Below, one piece after another: positions 1 through 7,679 of a stretch of 64,000 nt of DNA. The stretch comes from Nocardia macrotermitis (lineage in GTDB: Bacteria > Actinomycetota > Actinomycetes > Mycobacteriales > Mycobacteriaceae): positions 1 through 64,000 of the forward strand of contig NZ_WEGK01000018.1 of NCBI RefSeq assembly GCF_009604405.1. The letters are read 5' to 3'. Below the pieces are notes generated by a model. The model did not search any database. It had not been told where the DNA came from and saw only the letters and a program-made list of their open reading frames with translations. The number at the start of each line of letters is the position of its first letter. Position 1 is the stretch's first letter. The translations under genes were made by a program, and so were the position numbers.

Positions 1-292
1 GCCCGTGGAGCCCGGCGGCCAACCCGCCGACCGGGCCACCCAAGATTGCCCGAAAGCCGCTGATCAGCGGCAAACAACCAATCCGAACCCGATCACGCCG
101 GGCCGCAGGCCCGGCGCAAGATCCAGGCTAACGGGGCTCGCCCACTCACCCGAAGCGTTGTGGTGATCTTCACTCGCGAACTCGGCCGCCGCCGCCGAAT
201 CTGAGAGAAAACAAAGGAAAGCCACAGGCTCCGGTCAGGCGCGGGACGCATCCTGGTCGAGGTAGCAGGAATCGGCGAGGGCGAGGTGCGCG
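1..292. other. Intergenic region at window start
   Basis: No gene is supported here. The stretch contains a 16-base perfect palindrome GCCGCTGATCAGCGGC at 56-71 and a GC-rich hairpin at 96-116. The latter is probably the terminator of a gene lying outside the window. No tRNA or other structured RNA was recognised. The last bases hold the ribosome binding site of the next gene. Confidence 0.5.
96..116. terminator. Hairpin terminator candidate
   Basis: GCCGGGCC (97-104) and GGCCCGGC (108-115) are perfect inverted arms with a 3-base loop, extended by one C-G pair. There is no T run, which is usual for actinobacterial intrinsic terminators. The gene it would terminate is not in the window. Confidence 0.4.
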
Positions 293-643
293 ATGGTCGA
301 AATCGAGGTCACGGGGACGACGGTGACGGTTCAGGTGCTCGGCGCACATCGATTCCTGTCGCTGCGCGAGCAGGTCACCTTCGATCTGGCGAATATCACC
401 GCGGTCGTACCGGCCGAGATCGATCTGCGGCCGCCGTGGGTGCGCGCGCCGGGCACGTTCTTCCCGGGCGTCATCGCGGCCGGGATCTTCCGCGGTAAGC
501 ACCGCAAGGAATTCTGGGACACGCTCTTCGACGGGCGCGGGGTCCGGATCGAGTTGTCCGGGACCGATTTCACCCGGCTGGTGCTGGACGTCGCGGATCC
601 CGAGGCGGTGTGCCGCCGGCTGAGCCGGGCCGCCGCGGCCTGA
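293..643 (+). CDS. Small conserved actinobacterial protein, 116 aa, PH-like fold suspected
   Basis: Function unknown. The product is soluble and beta-rich, with no signal peptide or membrane helix. It opens with short strands (VEIEVTGTTVTVQVLG), and its middle contains an F-P-G-V-I-A-A-G-x-F segment typical of small actinobacterial proteins that resemble a bacterial PH domain; that link is from memory and weak. The ATG is preceded by GAGG about 8 bases upstream (cgaggtgcgcg). It is monocistronic, and its stop adjoins the end of a convergent hydrolase gene with no gap, so the two transcripts must overlap. Confidence 0.6.
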   Translation: MVEIEVTGTTVTVQVLGAHRFLSLREQVTFDLANITAVVPAEIDLRPPWVRAPGTFFPGVIAAGIFRGKHRKEFWDTLFDGRGVRIELSGTDFTRLVLDVADPEAVCRRLSRAAAA

Positions 644-1876
644 TCAGGATGCGGCGGTCAGATACTGCTGCACGAATTTGCTCAGCTGCGGCCGCAGCAG
701 CTGCGATCCCCAATCACCCCATCGGCTGAGGAATCCGTGGTCCACCCACGGCAGCTCGTACGTCTGCACCGGAACTCCGGCGGCGTTCAGGGCGGTGGCC
801 AATCGGGTGGTCTGGTTCGCGGGCACCAGGTGGTCGCTGCCGCCCTGCACCAGCAGGGTGGGCGGCAGCCCCGGCGCGACGTGCTCGGTCGGTGAGGCGG
901 CGAGGTAGCGATCCCGCTGCTGCGCGATGCGGCCGCCCGTGTAGCGGTCCAGCATCGTGCGTATCGCGTAGGGCGTCCGCGTATCGTCCAGTGCCGCAGG
1001 AAGGTTCGTGATCGGGTAGAGCGCGATCACCGAACGCACCGGGGCCTCGGGCACCTCGCAGGTCGGCGGGAACTGCGCATCGCCGACGGTGTACGCGGCC
1101 ATGAGCGCGAGATTCCCGCCCGCCGAATCGCCCGCGACCGAGATGTTCGACGAAGCGATACCGAACTCCCCGGCGTGCGCGCGCACCCAGCCCAGGGCGC
1201 ATTTCACATCGCCGGTGGCCTGTTGCCAGCGCGCGGGCGGCGCGAGCCGGTAATCGATGGAGAACACGGTGACACCCTGGGTCGCCAACCAGCTGAACCA
1301 GCTGTTGCTCTCACCGCGGTTGCCGTTGACGAATCCGCCGCCGTGCACGAACACGATCGCCGGCGCCCCAGCCGCGGGCTGCGTCGGGCGATACACGTCC
1401 AGATCCAGCGCCTGGCCGTCGATGGTGGCGAAAGTCGTTGTCCGCGTGGGTGATCGGTGCGGACCCTGATCGGAGAAGGAAAACACCGACACCGTCGAAC
1501 CGTGCGCGGACGCGGTGCGCCACGCGGTCAGCCAGGGCACCAGCACGACCGTGAGCGCCAGCGCCGCCGCGATCACCCCGGCCGCGAGCCGCCAGACCTT
1601 GCGGCTGCGCCAGGACACGATCGCGACCACCACGCACAGGAAACAGCCCACCGCGAACCACAGCGTCGCCGCCGACAGCGCCAACCCGGCGGCGCCCACC
1701 ACGTCCTGTAGCCAATCGACCGGGATCCGGGGTGCGAAGAAGATCGCGCCGCCCACGATCACCACAATGCACAGCAGCCAGGCCGCGGCCGAGGCGAGCC
1801 GGGGCGCCAGCGGTTCCTTGCGTGCCCGATGTGCCGCTCGTCGTTCGCCCGCAGTCGCCTGCGCGATATTCGACAT
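644..1876 (-). CDS. Membrane-anchored alpha/beta hydrolase, HSL/GDXG esterase family, 410 aa
   Basis: Probably hydrolyses short- to medium-chain acyl esters at the membrane. The N-terminal about 125 residues carry three hydrophobic segments (after AWLLCIVVIVGG, VVGAAGLALSAATLW and AAGVIAAALALTVVL). The hydrolase domain follows, with the HGGG oxyanion motif (FVHGGGFVNGN), the nucleophile elbow GDSAGGN, and a C-terminal D...H pair (GSDHLVP, WVDHGFL). The frame stays open further upstream, but ATG 1876 has a GGAGG site 9 bases ahead, so I use it. Family members often act on lipids or xenobiotic esters; the substrate is unknown. Confidence 0.85.
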   Translation of the reverse strand: MSNIAQATAGERRAAHRARKEPLAPRLASAAAWLLCIVVIVGGAIFFAPRIPVDWLQDVVGAAGLALSAATLWFAVGCFLCVVVAIVSWRSRKVWRLAAGVIAAALALTVVLVPWLTAWRTASAHGSTVSVFSFSDQGPHRSPTRTTTFATIDGQALDLDVYRPTQPAAGAPAIVFVHGGGFVNGNRGESNSWFSWLATQGVTVFSIDYRLAPPARWQQATGDVKCALGWVRAHAGEFGIASSNISVAGDSAGGNLALMAAYTVGDAQFPPTCEVPEAPVRSVIALYPITNLPAALDDTRTPYAIRTMLDRYTGGRIAQQRDRYLAASPTEHVAPGLPPTLLVQGGSDHLVPANQTTRLATALNAAGVPVQTYELPWVDHGFLSRWGDWGSQLLRPQLSKFVQQYLTAAS

Positions 1877-2080
1877 GACCGTATTGACCTCCGCGTGGTG
1901 GGTCCCAGCTAAGCAGACCGGCGGGGATGACGCCGGGCGAGCCGATCGAAACCCGATACCGGGCCCGGACCGGGGGATCTGCCCGGCCGACGGGGTGTAT
2001 GCCCGGATCGGTGACCAGCAAATGATGGGCGACAACGTGTCGCGGTGCAATGCGGCGCGCGGGTGCGCGGTGTGGCGGGG

Positions 2081-2108
2081 TTCACGATCGATCCGCATTC
2101 GCTATAGT
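2081..2108 (+). promoter_or_regulatory. Sigma70-type promoter candidate for the leader ORF and MCE gene
   Basis: TTCACG at 2081-2086 and TATAGT at 2103-2108 are separated by 16 bases. The -10 element is close to consensus for a primary actinobacterial sigma factor. It lies about 90 bases before the leader ORF. Inference from sequence only. Confidence 0.4.
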
Positions 2109-2200
2109 GCTCGCATTTGCTGCGTCATAGCCGAAATTGCGTCATCAGCGAGGTCGTTGCCAGTAGTCCGGTTCCACCGCAAGGTTTCAGGAGGCGTGCT

Positions 2201-2239
2201 GTGCTCGGTTCGGTAACTGCGGATGGAACGCCGGAATGA
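2201..2239 (+). CDS. Twelve-codon leader ORF coupled to the MCE gene
   Basis: GTG at 2201 follows a perfect AGGAGG (2189-2194) with 6-base spacing. The peptide is MLGSVTADGTPE and ends in a TGA (2237-2239) that overlaps the ATG of the MCE gene as ATGA. The MCE start itself lacks a good ribosome binding site, so translation of this leader would deliver ribosomes to it. No function is implied for the peptide. Chance occurrence is possible because any ATGA start supplies an overlapping stop. Confidence 0.4.
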   Translation: MLGSVTADGTPE

Positions 2240-3285
2240 GGGGCAAGGATCGCAAGGCCGCGGTCGGGTTCGCGATCTTCGGCCTGGTGGCGCTGCTGGT
2301 GACGGTGATGATGTGGAATACGCTCGCCCGCACCGTCAAGGGGCAGACCGACAGCTATTCCGCGACGTTCACCGATGTGCTCGGGCTGCGTCCCGGTGAC
2401 GATGTGCGCATGGCCGGGGTGCGGGTCGGCAAGGTCGACTCCATCGGCACGGTGCGCGATCCCGCGAGTCACAAGTACGTGGCTGCGGTGACCTTCCGGG
2501 TGCAGCGCGATCAGCATCTCTATCACGACACCAAAGCCCTTGTGCGGTACCAGAATCTGATCGGGCAGCGCTACGTCGCGCTGGAGCCCGGGACCAAGGG
2601 CGAGCCCACGCTGCTCCCGGCCGGGGGTGCGATTCCGCTGGCGCAGACCGAACCCTCCTTCGACATCTCCCAGCTGCTCAACGGATTCGAGCCGCTGTTC
2701 CAGACCCTGGACCCCGCCCAGGTCAACGATCTGACCGGCACGTTGATCGAGGCGTTACAGGGCAACGGGGTCTCGCTGAGCGCGTTCATCACCCAGGCCG
2801 CGGGCCTGGCGGGGGATTTCGAGCGGCGCGACGCGATCCTCGCGGACATCATCACGAATCTGTCGGGCGTGATGAAGAGTCTGGCCGCACGCGGTGACCA
2901 GCTGGAAACCCTGATCACCCAGACCCGCGCGCTGGTCGGCGGCCTGTATCGGCAGGGACAGTCGCTGCTCGCCTCGACCGATCAGATCGCGGGCGCGACG
3001 AATTCGATGGAACAGCTGGTGCAGCGGATCCAGCCCAAGATCGCCGCGGCGCAGGATTCCTCGCACGACGCGTTGACCATGCTGATCGCACACGGTGCGC
3101 AATTGGATCAGGCGGCGATCGATCTGCCCAGGATGTTGTCCGATCTGGGCGGCGCGACGCAGGACGGCGCGTTCGCCTCGGCCTACGTGTGCAGCCTGGA
3201 CGTGTCGCTGTACGGGATTCTGCTGCCGCGCGGAATTCTGACCCAGATCGGCGGCAATTCGCATTCGGCGGTGTGCCGCCCCTGA
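2236..3285 (+). CDS. Orphan MCE-family (MlaD-type) protein, 349 aa
   Basis: Mammalian-cell-entry family protein, of the kind that forms periplasmic lipid-shuttling hexamers or tunnels. There is one N-terminal membrane anchor (residues about 9-28), then an MlaD domain at about 38-118 (YSATFTDVLGLRPGDDVRMAGV, TKALVRYQNLIGQRYVALEPG). A long helical MCE domain runs to about 300, and the C-terminus carries two cysteines (YVCSLDVS, HSAVCRP) as in MceB-like proteins. Normal mce operons have two yrbE permeases and six mce genes; this copy stands alone between a hydrolase and yceI. It may join an Mce complex encoded elsewhere or act alone. Confidence 0.85.
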   Translation: MRGKDRKAAVGFAIFGLVALLVTVMMWNTLARTVKGQTDSYSATFTDVLGLRPGDDVRMAGVRVGKVDSIGTVRDPASHKYVAAVTFRVQRDQHLYHDTKALVRYQNLIGQRYVALEPGTKGEPTLLPAGGAIPLAQTEPSFDISQLLNGFEPLFQTLDPAQVNDLTGTLIEALQGNGVSLSAFITQAAGLAGDFERRDAILADIITNLSGVMKSLAARGDQLETLITQTRALVGGLYRQGQSLLASTDQIAGATNSMEQLVQRIQPKIAAAQDSSHDALTMLIAHGAQLDQAAIDLPRMLSDLGGATQDGAFASAYVCSLDVSLYGILLPRGILTQIGGNSHSAVCRP

Positions 3286-3300
3286 GGTGCCGCCCCTGAG
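3273..3300 (+). repeat. 14-bp tandem duplication across the MCE stop codon
   Basis: GTGCCGCCCCTGAG occurs twice head to tail at 3273-3286 and 3287-3300. The first copy contains the in-frame TGA stop. It looks like a small replication-slippage duplication next to the terminator stem. Confidence 0.8.
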
Positions 3301-3329
3301 CCGGACCGGTCTGCGGTGCGGTCCGGCTC
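3298..3329. terminator. Bidirectional terminator between convergent mce and yceI genes
   Basis: GAGCCGGACCG (3298-3308) pairs with CGGTCCGGCTC (3319-3329) around a 10-base loop. The stem is 11 bp and lies exactly between two convergent stop codons, so it could serve both strands. Confidence 0.7.
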
Positions 3330-3340
3330 GGGGGCCACGC

Positions 3341-3889
3341 TCAGCCCTGGAGGCCGACCTCGATCTCCAGGGTGAGGGTGATCTTGTCACCGATCACCGC
3401 GCCGCCCTCGGGCAGCGGCATATCGATGGTGATGTCGAAATCCCGCCGGTTGATGACCGTCTTGGCCTCGAATCCGGCGACTGGCCCCGCGCCCATCCCC
3501 GGATTGCTGCCGAGGAATTCGACCGCGAGGGTGATCGGCTTGGTGACGCCGCGAATGGTGAACTCACCGGCGACGTCGAATTCGCCCGGCTCGATCCGGA
3601 ATTCGGAGGTGGCGAACGTCGCGAGCGGGAATTCCTCGGCCTTGAAGAAATCGGCGGTGCGCAGATGCGCGTCGCGCTGTTCGTTGTCGGTGGTGACCGA
3701 GGAGACCTGGATCTGCGCCTCGGCGCGGGCGGCGCCGTCCTCGCCGACGACGAGTTTGCCGGAGAAGTCGCTGAATCGTCCGCGGACCTTGCTCACCATC
3801 AGGTGGCGCACGGTGAAGCCGAGTTGGGAATGGGCCGGGTCGATGACCCAGGTTCCCGCGGCCAGGGCATGGGAGGTGCCGGCTGTCAT
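3341..3889 (-). CDS. YceI family protein, 182 aa
   Basis: YceI proteins are lipocalin-like barrels that bind polyisoprenoid or similar lipids. Here the start of the domain (TWVIDPAHSQLGFTVRHLMV), the central ADFFKAEEFPLATF and the FTIRGVTKPITLAVEF strand are all recognisable, giving a full-length domain. There is no signal peptide, so the protein is probably cytosolic, as in many actinobacteria. ATG 3889 has an AGGAGATC ribosome binding site. The gene is monocistronic and convergent with the MCE gene. Confidence 0.9.
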   Translation of the reverse strand: MTAGTSHALAAGTWVIDPAHSQLGFTVRHLMVSKVRGRFSDFSGKLVVGEDGAARAEAQIQVSSVTTDNEQRDAHLRTADFFKAEEFPLATFATSEFRIEPGEFDVAGEFTIRGVTKPITLAVEFLGSNPGMGAGPVAGFEAKTVINRRDFDITIDMPLPEGGAVIGDKITLTLEIEVGLQG

Positions 3890-4003
3890 GAGGATCTCCT
3901 ATCGGTTCGCATCCGATGGTCTACTGCATGAAATGCCGACAGTCTAGGTCGTTTCGTGCCCCGAGCAGCGGTTATCGGTTGGGCCGGAGATTCAGCGGGC
4001 TTA

Positions 4004-4037
4004 CACCGACGGACCGCCCGGGAGCGGTCCGTCGGTG
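4004..4037 (-). terminator. Strong hairpin terminator
   Basis: CACCGACGGACCGC (4004-4017) is the exact reverse complement of 4024-4037. The loop is 6 bases (CCGGGA). It lies 13 bases past the stop of the GlsB-like gene read on the minus strand. Confidence 0.8.
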
Positions 4038-4050
4038 AGTGGTGCGGGCG

Positions 4051-4314
4051 CTAGGTGCGGGCGCGCACGAACTTGTAGATGATCAGGACGATGACGGCGC
4101 CGACGATCGCGCCGATGAAGGTGTGCTCGATCGGCTGCCGGAAACTCAGCTTGTGTGGGGCGAAGACCAGGCTGCCCAGGGTTCCGCCGACGAATCCGCC
4201 CACGACGCCCAGCACGATGGTGCCGATCCAGCCGAAGCTCTCCTTGCCCGGGACGAGCAGACGGGCGATGGCACCGGCGATCAGGCCGATGATGATCATC
4301 CAGACGATGCTCAT
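4051..4314 (-). CDS. GlsB/YeaQ/YmgE-type stress membrane protein, 87 aa
   Basis: Small transglycosylase-associated family membrane protein, typically induced by envelope or general stress; its molecular function is unknown. Glycine-rich hydrophobic segments occur at about residues 3-20, 28-52 and 65-83, with the family pattern IIGLIAGAIARLLVPGKE and a G-x-x-G-G-x-x-G-G packing motif. The length is normal for the family. It is monocistronic and followed directly by a strong terminator. Confidence 0.85.
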   Translation of the reverse strand: MSIVWMIIIGLIAGAIARLLVPGKESFGWIGTIVLGVVGGFVGGTLGSLVFAPHKLSFRQPIEHTFIGAIVGAVIVLIIYKFVRART

Positions 4315-4444
4315 GATGTCGACTCCTGTACGAGTTACTCCGACGGGTGCTCCAAAGGTAGCAAGACTCGAACGGGCATAGGGCGATTCGGACCGCCGGA
4401 CCGCGGTGTCGGGTACGGTTGAGCCGAGGGAGAGTGGGGCAACC

Positions 4445-5665
4445 GTGCAGGGTCTTCTCGTCGACAGCTCCGATCAACGCCTGCTTCGCGACGGGGTCGC
4501 GCAGATCGCGTCGAAATACGGGGCGGAATATTTCCTGGAGCGTTCGCGCGCCGGTGCGAAGCTCGACGAACTGTGGGCCGATCTGGGGTCCGCGGGCATG
4601 CTGGGGGTCCATCTGCCGATCGAACACGGCGGTGCCGGCGCGGGCCTGACCGAATTGTCGATCGTCGTGGAAGAGCTTGCGGCGCACGGCATTCCGCTGC
4701 TGTTGACGGTTATCTCACCGGCCATCTGCGGATCCATCCTGGCCGCGCACGGCTCGCCGGAACTCGCGGCCGCCTGGCTGCCGGGGCTGGCCGACGGCAC
4801 CCGCAAGATGGCCTTCGCGCTCACCGAACCCGATTCGGGATCCAACGCGCACGCCGTGCGCACCTTCGCCCGCGCCGACGGTGCGGACTGGATCGTTTCG
4901 GGCGGAAAGTGTTTCATCTCCGCGGCCGACGAGGCCGATGCGCTGCTGGTCGTCGCCCGCGCGGTCGACATCGCCGATACGCGGCGAAATCCGTTGTCGC
5001 TGTTCGTTGTTCCCACCGACGCGAAAGGCGTTACGCTGCAACCACTGCCGACCGCGGTGGTCTCCCCGGACCGGCAGTTCACCGTCTTCCTGGACGAGGT
5101 CCGGCTGGGCCCGCAGGCGCTGATCGGCTTGCCCGGCAAGGGATTACCGCAGGTGTTCGCCGGGTTGAACCCCGAACGCGTGCTGGCCTCGGCGATCAGT
5201 TGCGGCATCGGTCGTTACGCGGTGGCCAAGGCGGTGGACTATGCCAAGGAACGCCGGGTGTGGTCGGTGCCGATCGGTGCGCACCAAGGCATTTCGCATC
5301 CGCTGGCCGAATCCCACATCGAGGTCGAACTGGCCCGGCTGGCCACCCGCGCCGCGGCGCAGCAGTTCGATGCCGGTCACGATGCGGCCGCCGCGGCCAA
5401 CATGGCCAAATTCGCCGCCGCCGAGGCTTCGCTGCACGCGTTGGATCAGGCGATCCAGGTGCACGGCGGGAATGGGCTCACCCCCGAATACGGCCTGGCC
5501 GAGATGTGGTTCACCGCGCGGCTCATGCGCACGGCGCCGGTGAGCCGGGAGATGGTGCTCAACTACATCGGCGAGCACACGCTGGGACTGCCCTCGTCCT
5601 ATCGGACGCCACGACGGCCGCCCGCGGACCACGCGGATCTGTTACCGGAACCGCTGGTCCGCTGA
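4445..5665 (+). CDS. Acyl-CoA dehydrogenase family protein, 406 aa
   Basis: FAD flavoprotein expected to oxidise an acyl-CoA at the alpha-beta bond. The N-terminal helical domain (WADLGSAGMLGVHLPIEHGG), the middle beta domain (FALTEPDSGSNAHAVRT, WIVSGGKCFISAA) and the C-terminal helices (QAIQVHGGNGLTPEYGLAEM) are all present. The usual C-terminal E-G-T catalytic motif is replaced by a TAPVSREMVLN segment, which I recall from other actinobacterial members, so the base may sit elsewhere. GTG 4445 has GGGAGAG 10 bases upstream and is preferred over GTG 4406. There is no linked electron-transfer or thioester gene, so the substrate cannot be guessed. Confidence 0.85.
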   Translation: MQGLLVDSSDQRLLRDGVAQIASKYGAEYFLERSRAGAKLDELWADLGSAGMLGVHLPIEHGGAGAGLTELSIVVEELAAHGIPLLLTVISPAICGSILAAHGSPELAAAWLPGLADGTRKMAFALTEPDSGSNAHAVRTFARADGADWIVSGGKCFISAADEADALLVVARAVDIADTRRNPLSLFVVPTDAKGVTLQPLPTAVVSPDRQFTVFLDEVRLGPQALIGLPGKGLPQVFAGLNPERVLASAISCGIGRYAVAKAVDYAKERRVWSVPIGAHQGISHPLAESHIEVELARLATRAAAQQFDAGHDAAAAANMAKFAAAEASLHALDQAIQVHGGNGLTPEYGLAEMWFTARLMRTAPVSREMVLNYIGEHTLGLPSSYRTPRRPPADHADLLPEPLVR

Positions 5666-5683
5666 CGGCCGTCGCCGGGTCGA

Positions 5684-6274
5684 CTACGCAGGGCTCGGAA
5701 TGTGCTTGGCCGCGCCACGCACCTGGAACGCCTCCACGATCTCCATGAGGCCCATGAACAACAGCCACCAACCGGTCAGGACGGTCAGCGCGGCGATCGA
5801 GTGGATCGGCCACACCACCATGACCACGCCGCCGATCAGCAGCAGCACACCGAAGACGATCGTCCACCCCTTGCCGGGCATGCCCGAGGGCGATTCGGTG
5901 CCGCCGATCAGCACCGCCATCCCGCGGAACAGCCAGCTGACCGCGATCCACAGCGCCAGCAGCACCAGCGAATCGCCGATGTGCCGGAAGCAGAACACCG
6001 CCAGGATGAACGACAGGATGCCGCTGACGATCGACAGCACCCGCCACCCGGCCCCCACGTGCGGGCCCATCGCCGCGACGAGTTGCAGCACACCGGAGAA
6101 CAGCAGATAGAAACCGAACAGAATGCCGGCGACGACGAGTGTCGGCCCCGGCCAGATCAGGATCATGAGGCCGATGACCACCGACAGGATGCCGATGACC
6201 AGCAGCGACTGCCACGCACCGCGGGCCAGCAGATGCAGTGGCCCTTCGGTTACTCCTTCTTTGCTGGTTGTCAT
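5684..6274 (-). CDS. HdeD-family (DUF308) membrane protein, 196 aa
   Basis: Integral membrane protein with about six short helices arranged as DUF308 repeats (GILSVVIGLMILIWPGPTL, GILSFILAVFCFRHIG, VLLLIGGVVMVVWPI). HdeD proteins are linked to acid or envelope stress in enterobacteria; the role in actinobacteria is unknown. ATG 6274 gives the usual length and N-terminus (MTTSKEGVTEG). An in-frame ATG at 6313 would add 13 residues, and neither start has a clear ribosome binding site. The gene is convergent with the acyl-CoA dehydrogenase gene, 18 bases apart. Confidence 0.8.
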   Translation of the reverse strand: MTTSKEGVTEGPLHLLARGAWQSLLVIGILSVVIGLMILIWPGPTLVVAGILFGFYLLFSGVLQLVAAMGPHVGAGWRVLSIVSGILSFILAVFCFRHIGDSLVLLALWIAVSWLFRGMAVLIGGTESPSGMPGKGWTIVFGVLLLIGGVVMVVWPIHSIAALTVLTGWWLLFMGLMEIVEAFQVRGAAKHIPSPA

Positions 6275-6358
6275 TTGGGCAGGATAAGTCCGGTTCAGCC
6301 CCTCGCGGACCATTAGCTGAACTCGAATGGGTTACGAATGCCGAATCGGCGCGCCGCC

Positions 6359-7414
6359 TCAGACGCGGACGGTGGCCCGGCCCCGGTGGGTGCGGGCGAA
6401 CTGCCCCGGTGACTGACCCCGCCAGGACCGGAACGCCGAGGTGAACGCCGAGACGCTGGAATAGCCCAGTCGTTCCGCGGCGTGCTCGACCGTCAGCCCG
6501 GCGATCAGCATCTCCTCCGCGAGCAGCCCGACGGTTTCGTTGCTGACCTCGCGGAAGGTGGTGCCCTCGCTGGCCAGCCGCCGACGCAGGGTGCGCACGC
6601 TGACGTCCAGGTCCGCGGCGATATGGGTCTGGTCGGCGACGCCGCCGTGCCGGATCAGCAGTTCGCGCACCTGACCGCTCAGGCCGGTGCGGTTGCGACG
6701 CTGCTGGATCAGATCCGCGCACTGGCGCTCGTAGTAGCGCGCGGTGACCGGATTCGATTGCGGCATGGGCTGATCCAGGGCGCTGGTGTTGCCGATCAGC
6801 ACCGTGCGTTCGGTGCCGAACACGAGTTTGTCGACCCCGAGCAACGTCCCGAACATCTCGTAGATCGGGTGCGGATCCACCGCGATCTCCGCCCGGATCA
6901 TCGGCAGTCGCGAGCCCAGCACGTCCTGCGTCACGGTCGCGATAGCTGCGAGGTCGCGCTCCAGTACGAAGCGGTGCAGATCGGCCGGAATGGCGCGATC
7001 ATCGCGGATGAACCAGAACTCCTGGCCGTGGTCCTCGAGAGTGTGGTGCGCGAAGGTGAACGACAGATCGGCGTACTGGAGCACCATCTCCGCGGCCCGC
7101 CGCAGGGTCGGGCTGCTCATGGCCGCGAAGCCGAGAACACCGAAATTCGGTGCGTGACAACTGAGTCCGGCCATCAGACCCATGCCCGGCTCGTCGTCCA
7201 GGGCGGCCACGACGTTGCGGGTCAGCGCGATCTCCTGGGCGAGGGTGATCTCGGTGCTGTGATCCTGCAACTGGTTCTCGGAAAGACCTGTTCCGGACAG
7301 CAGCGACGCCATCGACAGGCCACGCGATACGGCGTACTCGATCAGCAGCGCCGCCCCGCTGATCGACCGCAAGCGACCGGACTCCTCCGACGTTCTCGCA
7401 TCGTTCACCTGCAA
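6359..7414 (-). CDS. AraC-family transcriptional regulator, 351 aa
   Basis: Residues about 20-210 form an N-terminal ligand domain of the type found in OruR/ArgR-like AraC regulators (HAPNFGVLGFAAMSSPTLRRA). The C-terminal AraC double helix-turn-helix lies at about 250-345 (DLDVSVRTLRRRLASEGTTF, ERLGYSSVSAFTSAFRSW). It is divergent from the aldehyde dehydrogenase gene, an arrangement usual for an activator and its target. That target is damaged here, so the regulator may be an evolutionary leftover or control something else. A TTACTC-AC-GAGTAA palindrome lies about 55 bases upstream of its start. Confidence 0.85.
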   Translation of the reverse strand: MQVNDARTSEESGRLRSISGAALLIEYAVSRGLSMASLLSGTGLSENQLQDHSTEITLAQEIALTRNVVAALDDEPGMGLMAGLSCHAPNFGVLGFAAMSSPTLRRAAEMVLQYADLSFTFAHHTLEDHGQEFWFIRDDRAIPADLHRFVLERDLAAIATVTQDVLGSRLPMIRAEIAVDPHPIYEMFGTLLGVDKLVFGTERTVLIGNTSALDQPMPQSNPVTARYYERQCADLIQQRRNRTGLSGQVRELLIRHGGVADQTHIAADLDVSVRTLRRRLASEGTTFREVSNETVGLLAEEMLIAGLTVEHAAERLGYSSVSAFTSAFRSWRGQSPGQFARTHRGRATVRV

Positions 7415-7467
7415 ATCCTCGCAGAATCGGCGCTGATTCGTGGCGAAATGCGGTGCGCCCGTACACT

Positions 7468-7481
7468 TTACTCACGAGTAA
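7468..7481. promoter_or_regulatory. Palindromic operator candidate upstream of the AraC gene
   Basis: TTACTC (7468-7473) and GAGTAA (7476-7481) are perfect arms around AC. With one mismatch the arms extend to 8-9 bases. The pattern resembles TetR-type operators common before actinobacterial lipid genes, rather than the asymmetric sites of AraC proteins. Which regulator binds is unknown. Confidence 0.4.
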
Positions 7482-7679
7482 GTTTGCTGGCGACGTCCCA
7501 TATTCGGTGATTCCTGGCCCAATCCGCGCTGGTTGAACGTTCACGATAGCCATACGGTTTTCATATCCCGCACTGCGCTCGGGGAACCCTTGCGACCCGG
7601 TCGTTTGCCGAATCGACCTGTGAGCTGTGTGTTCGCGGTGTGGGTACCCCCATCCCATCGCGACCGGAGTGAACCTCGA

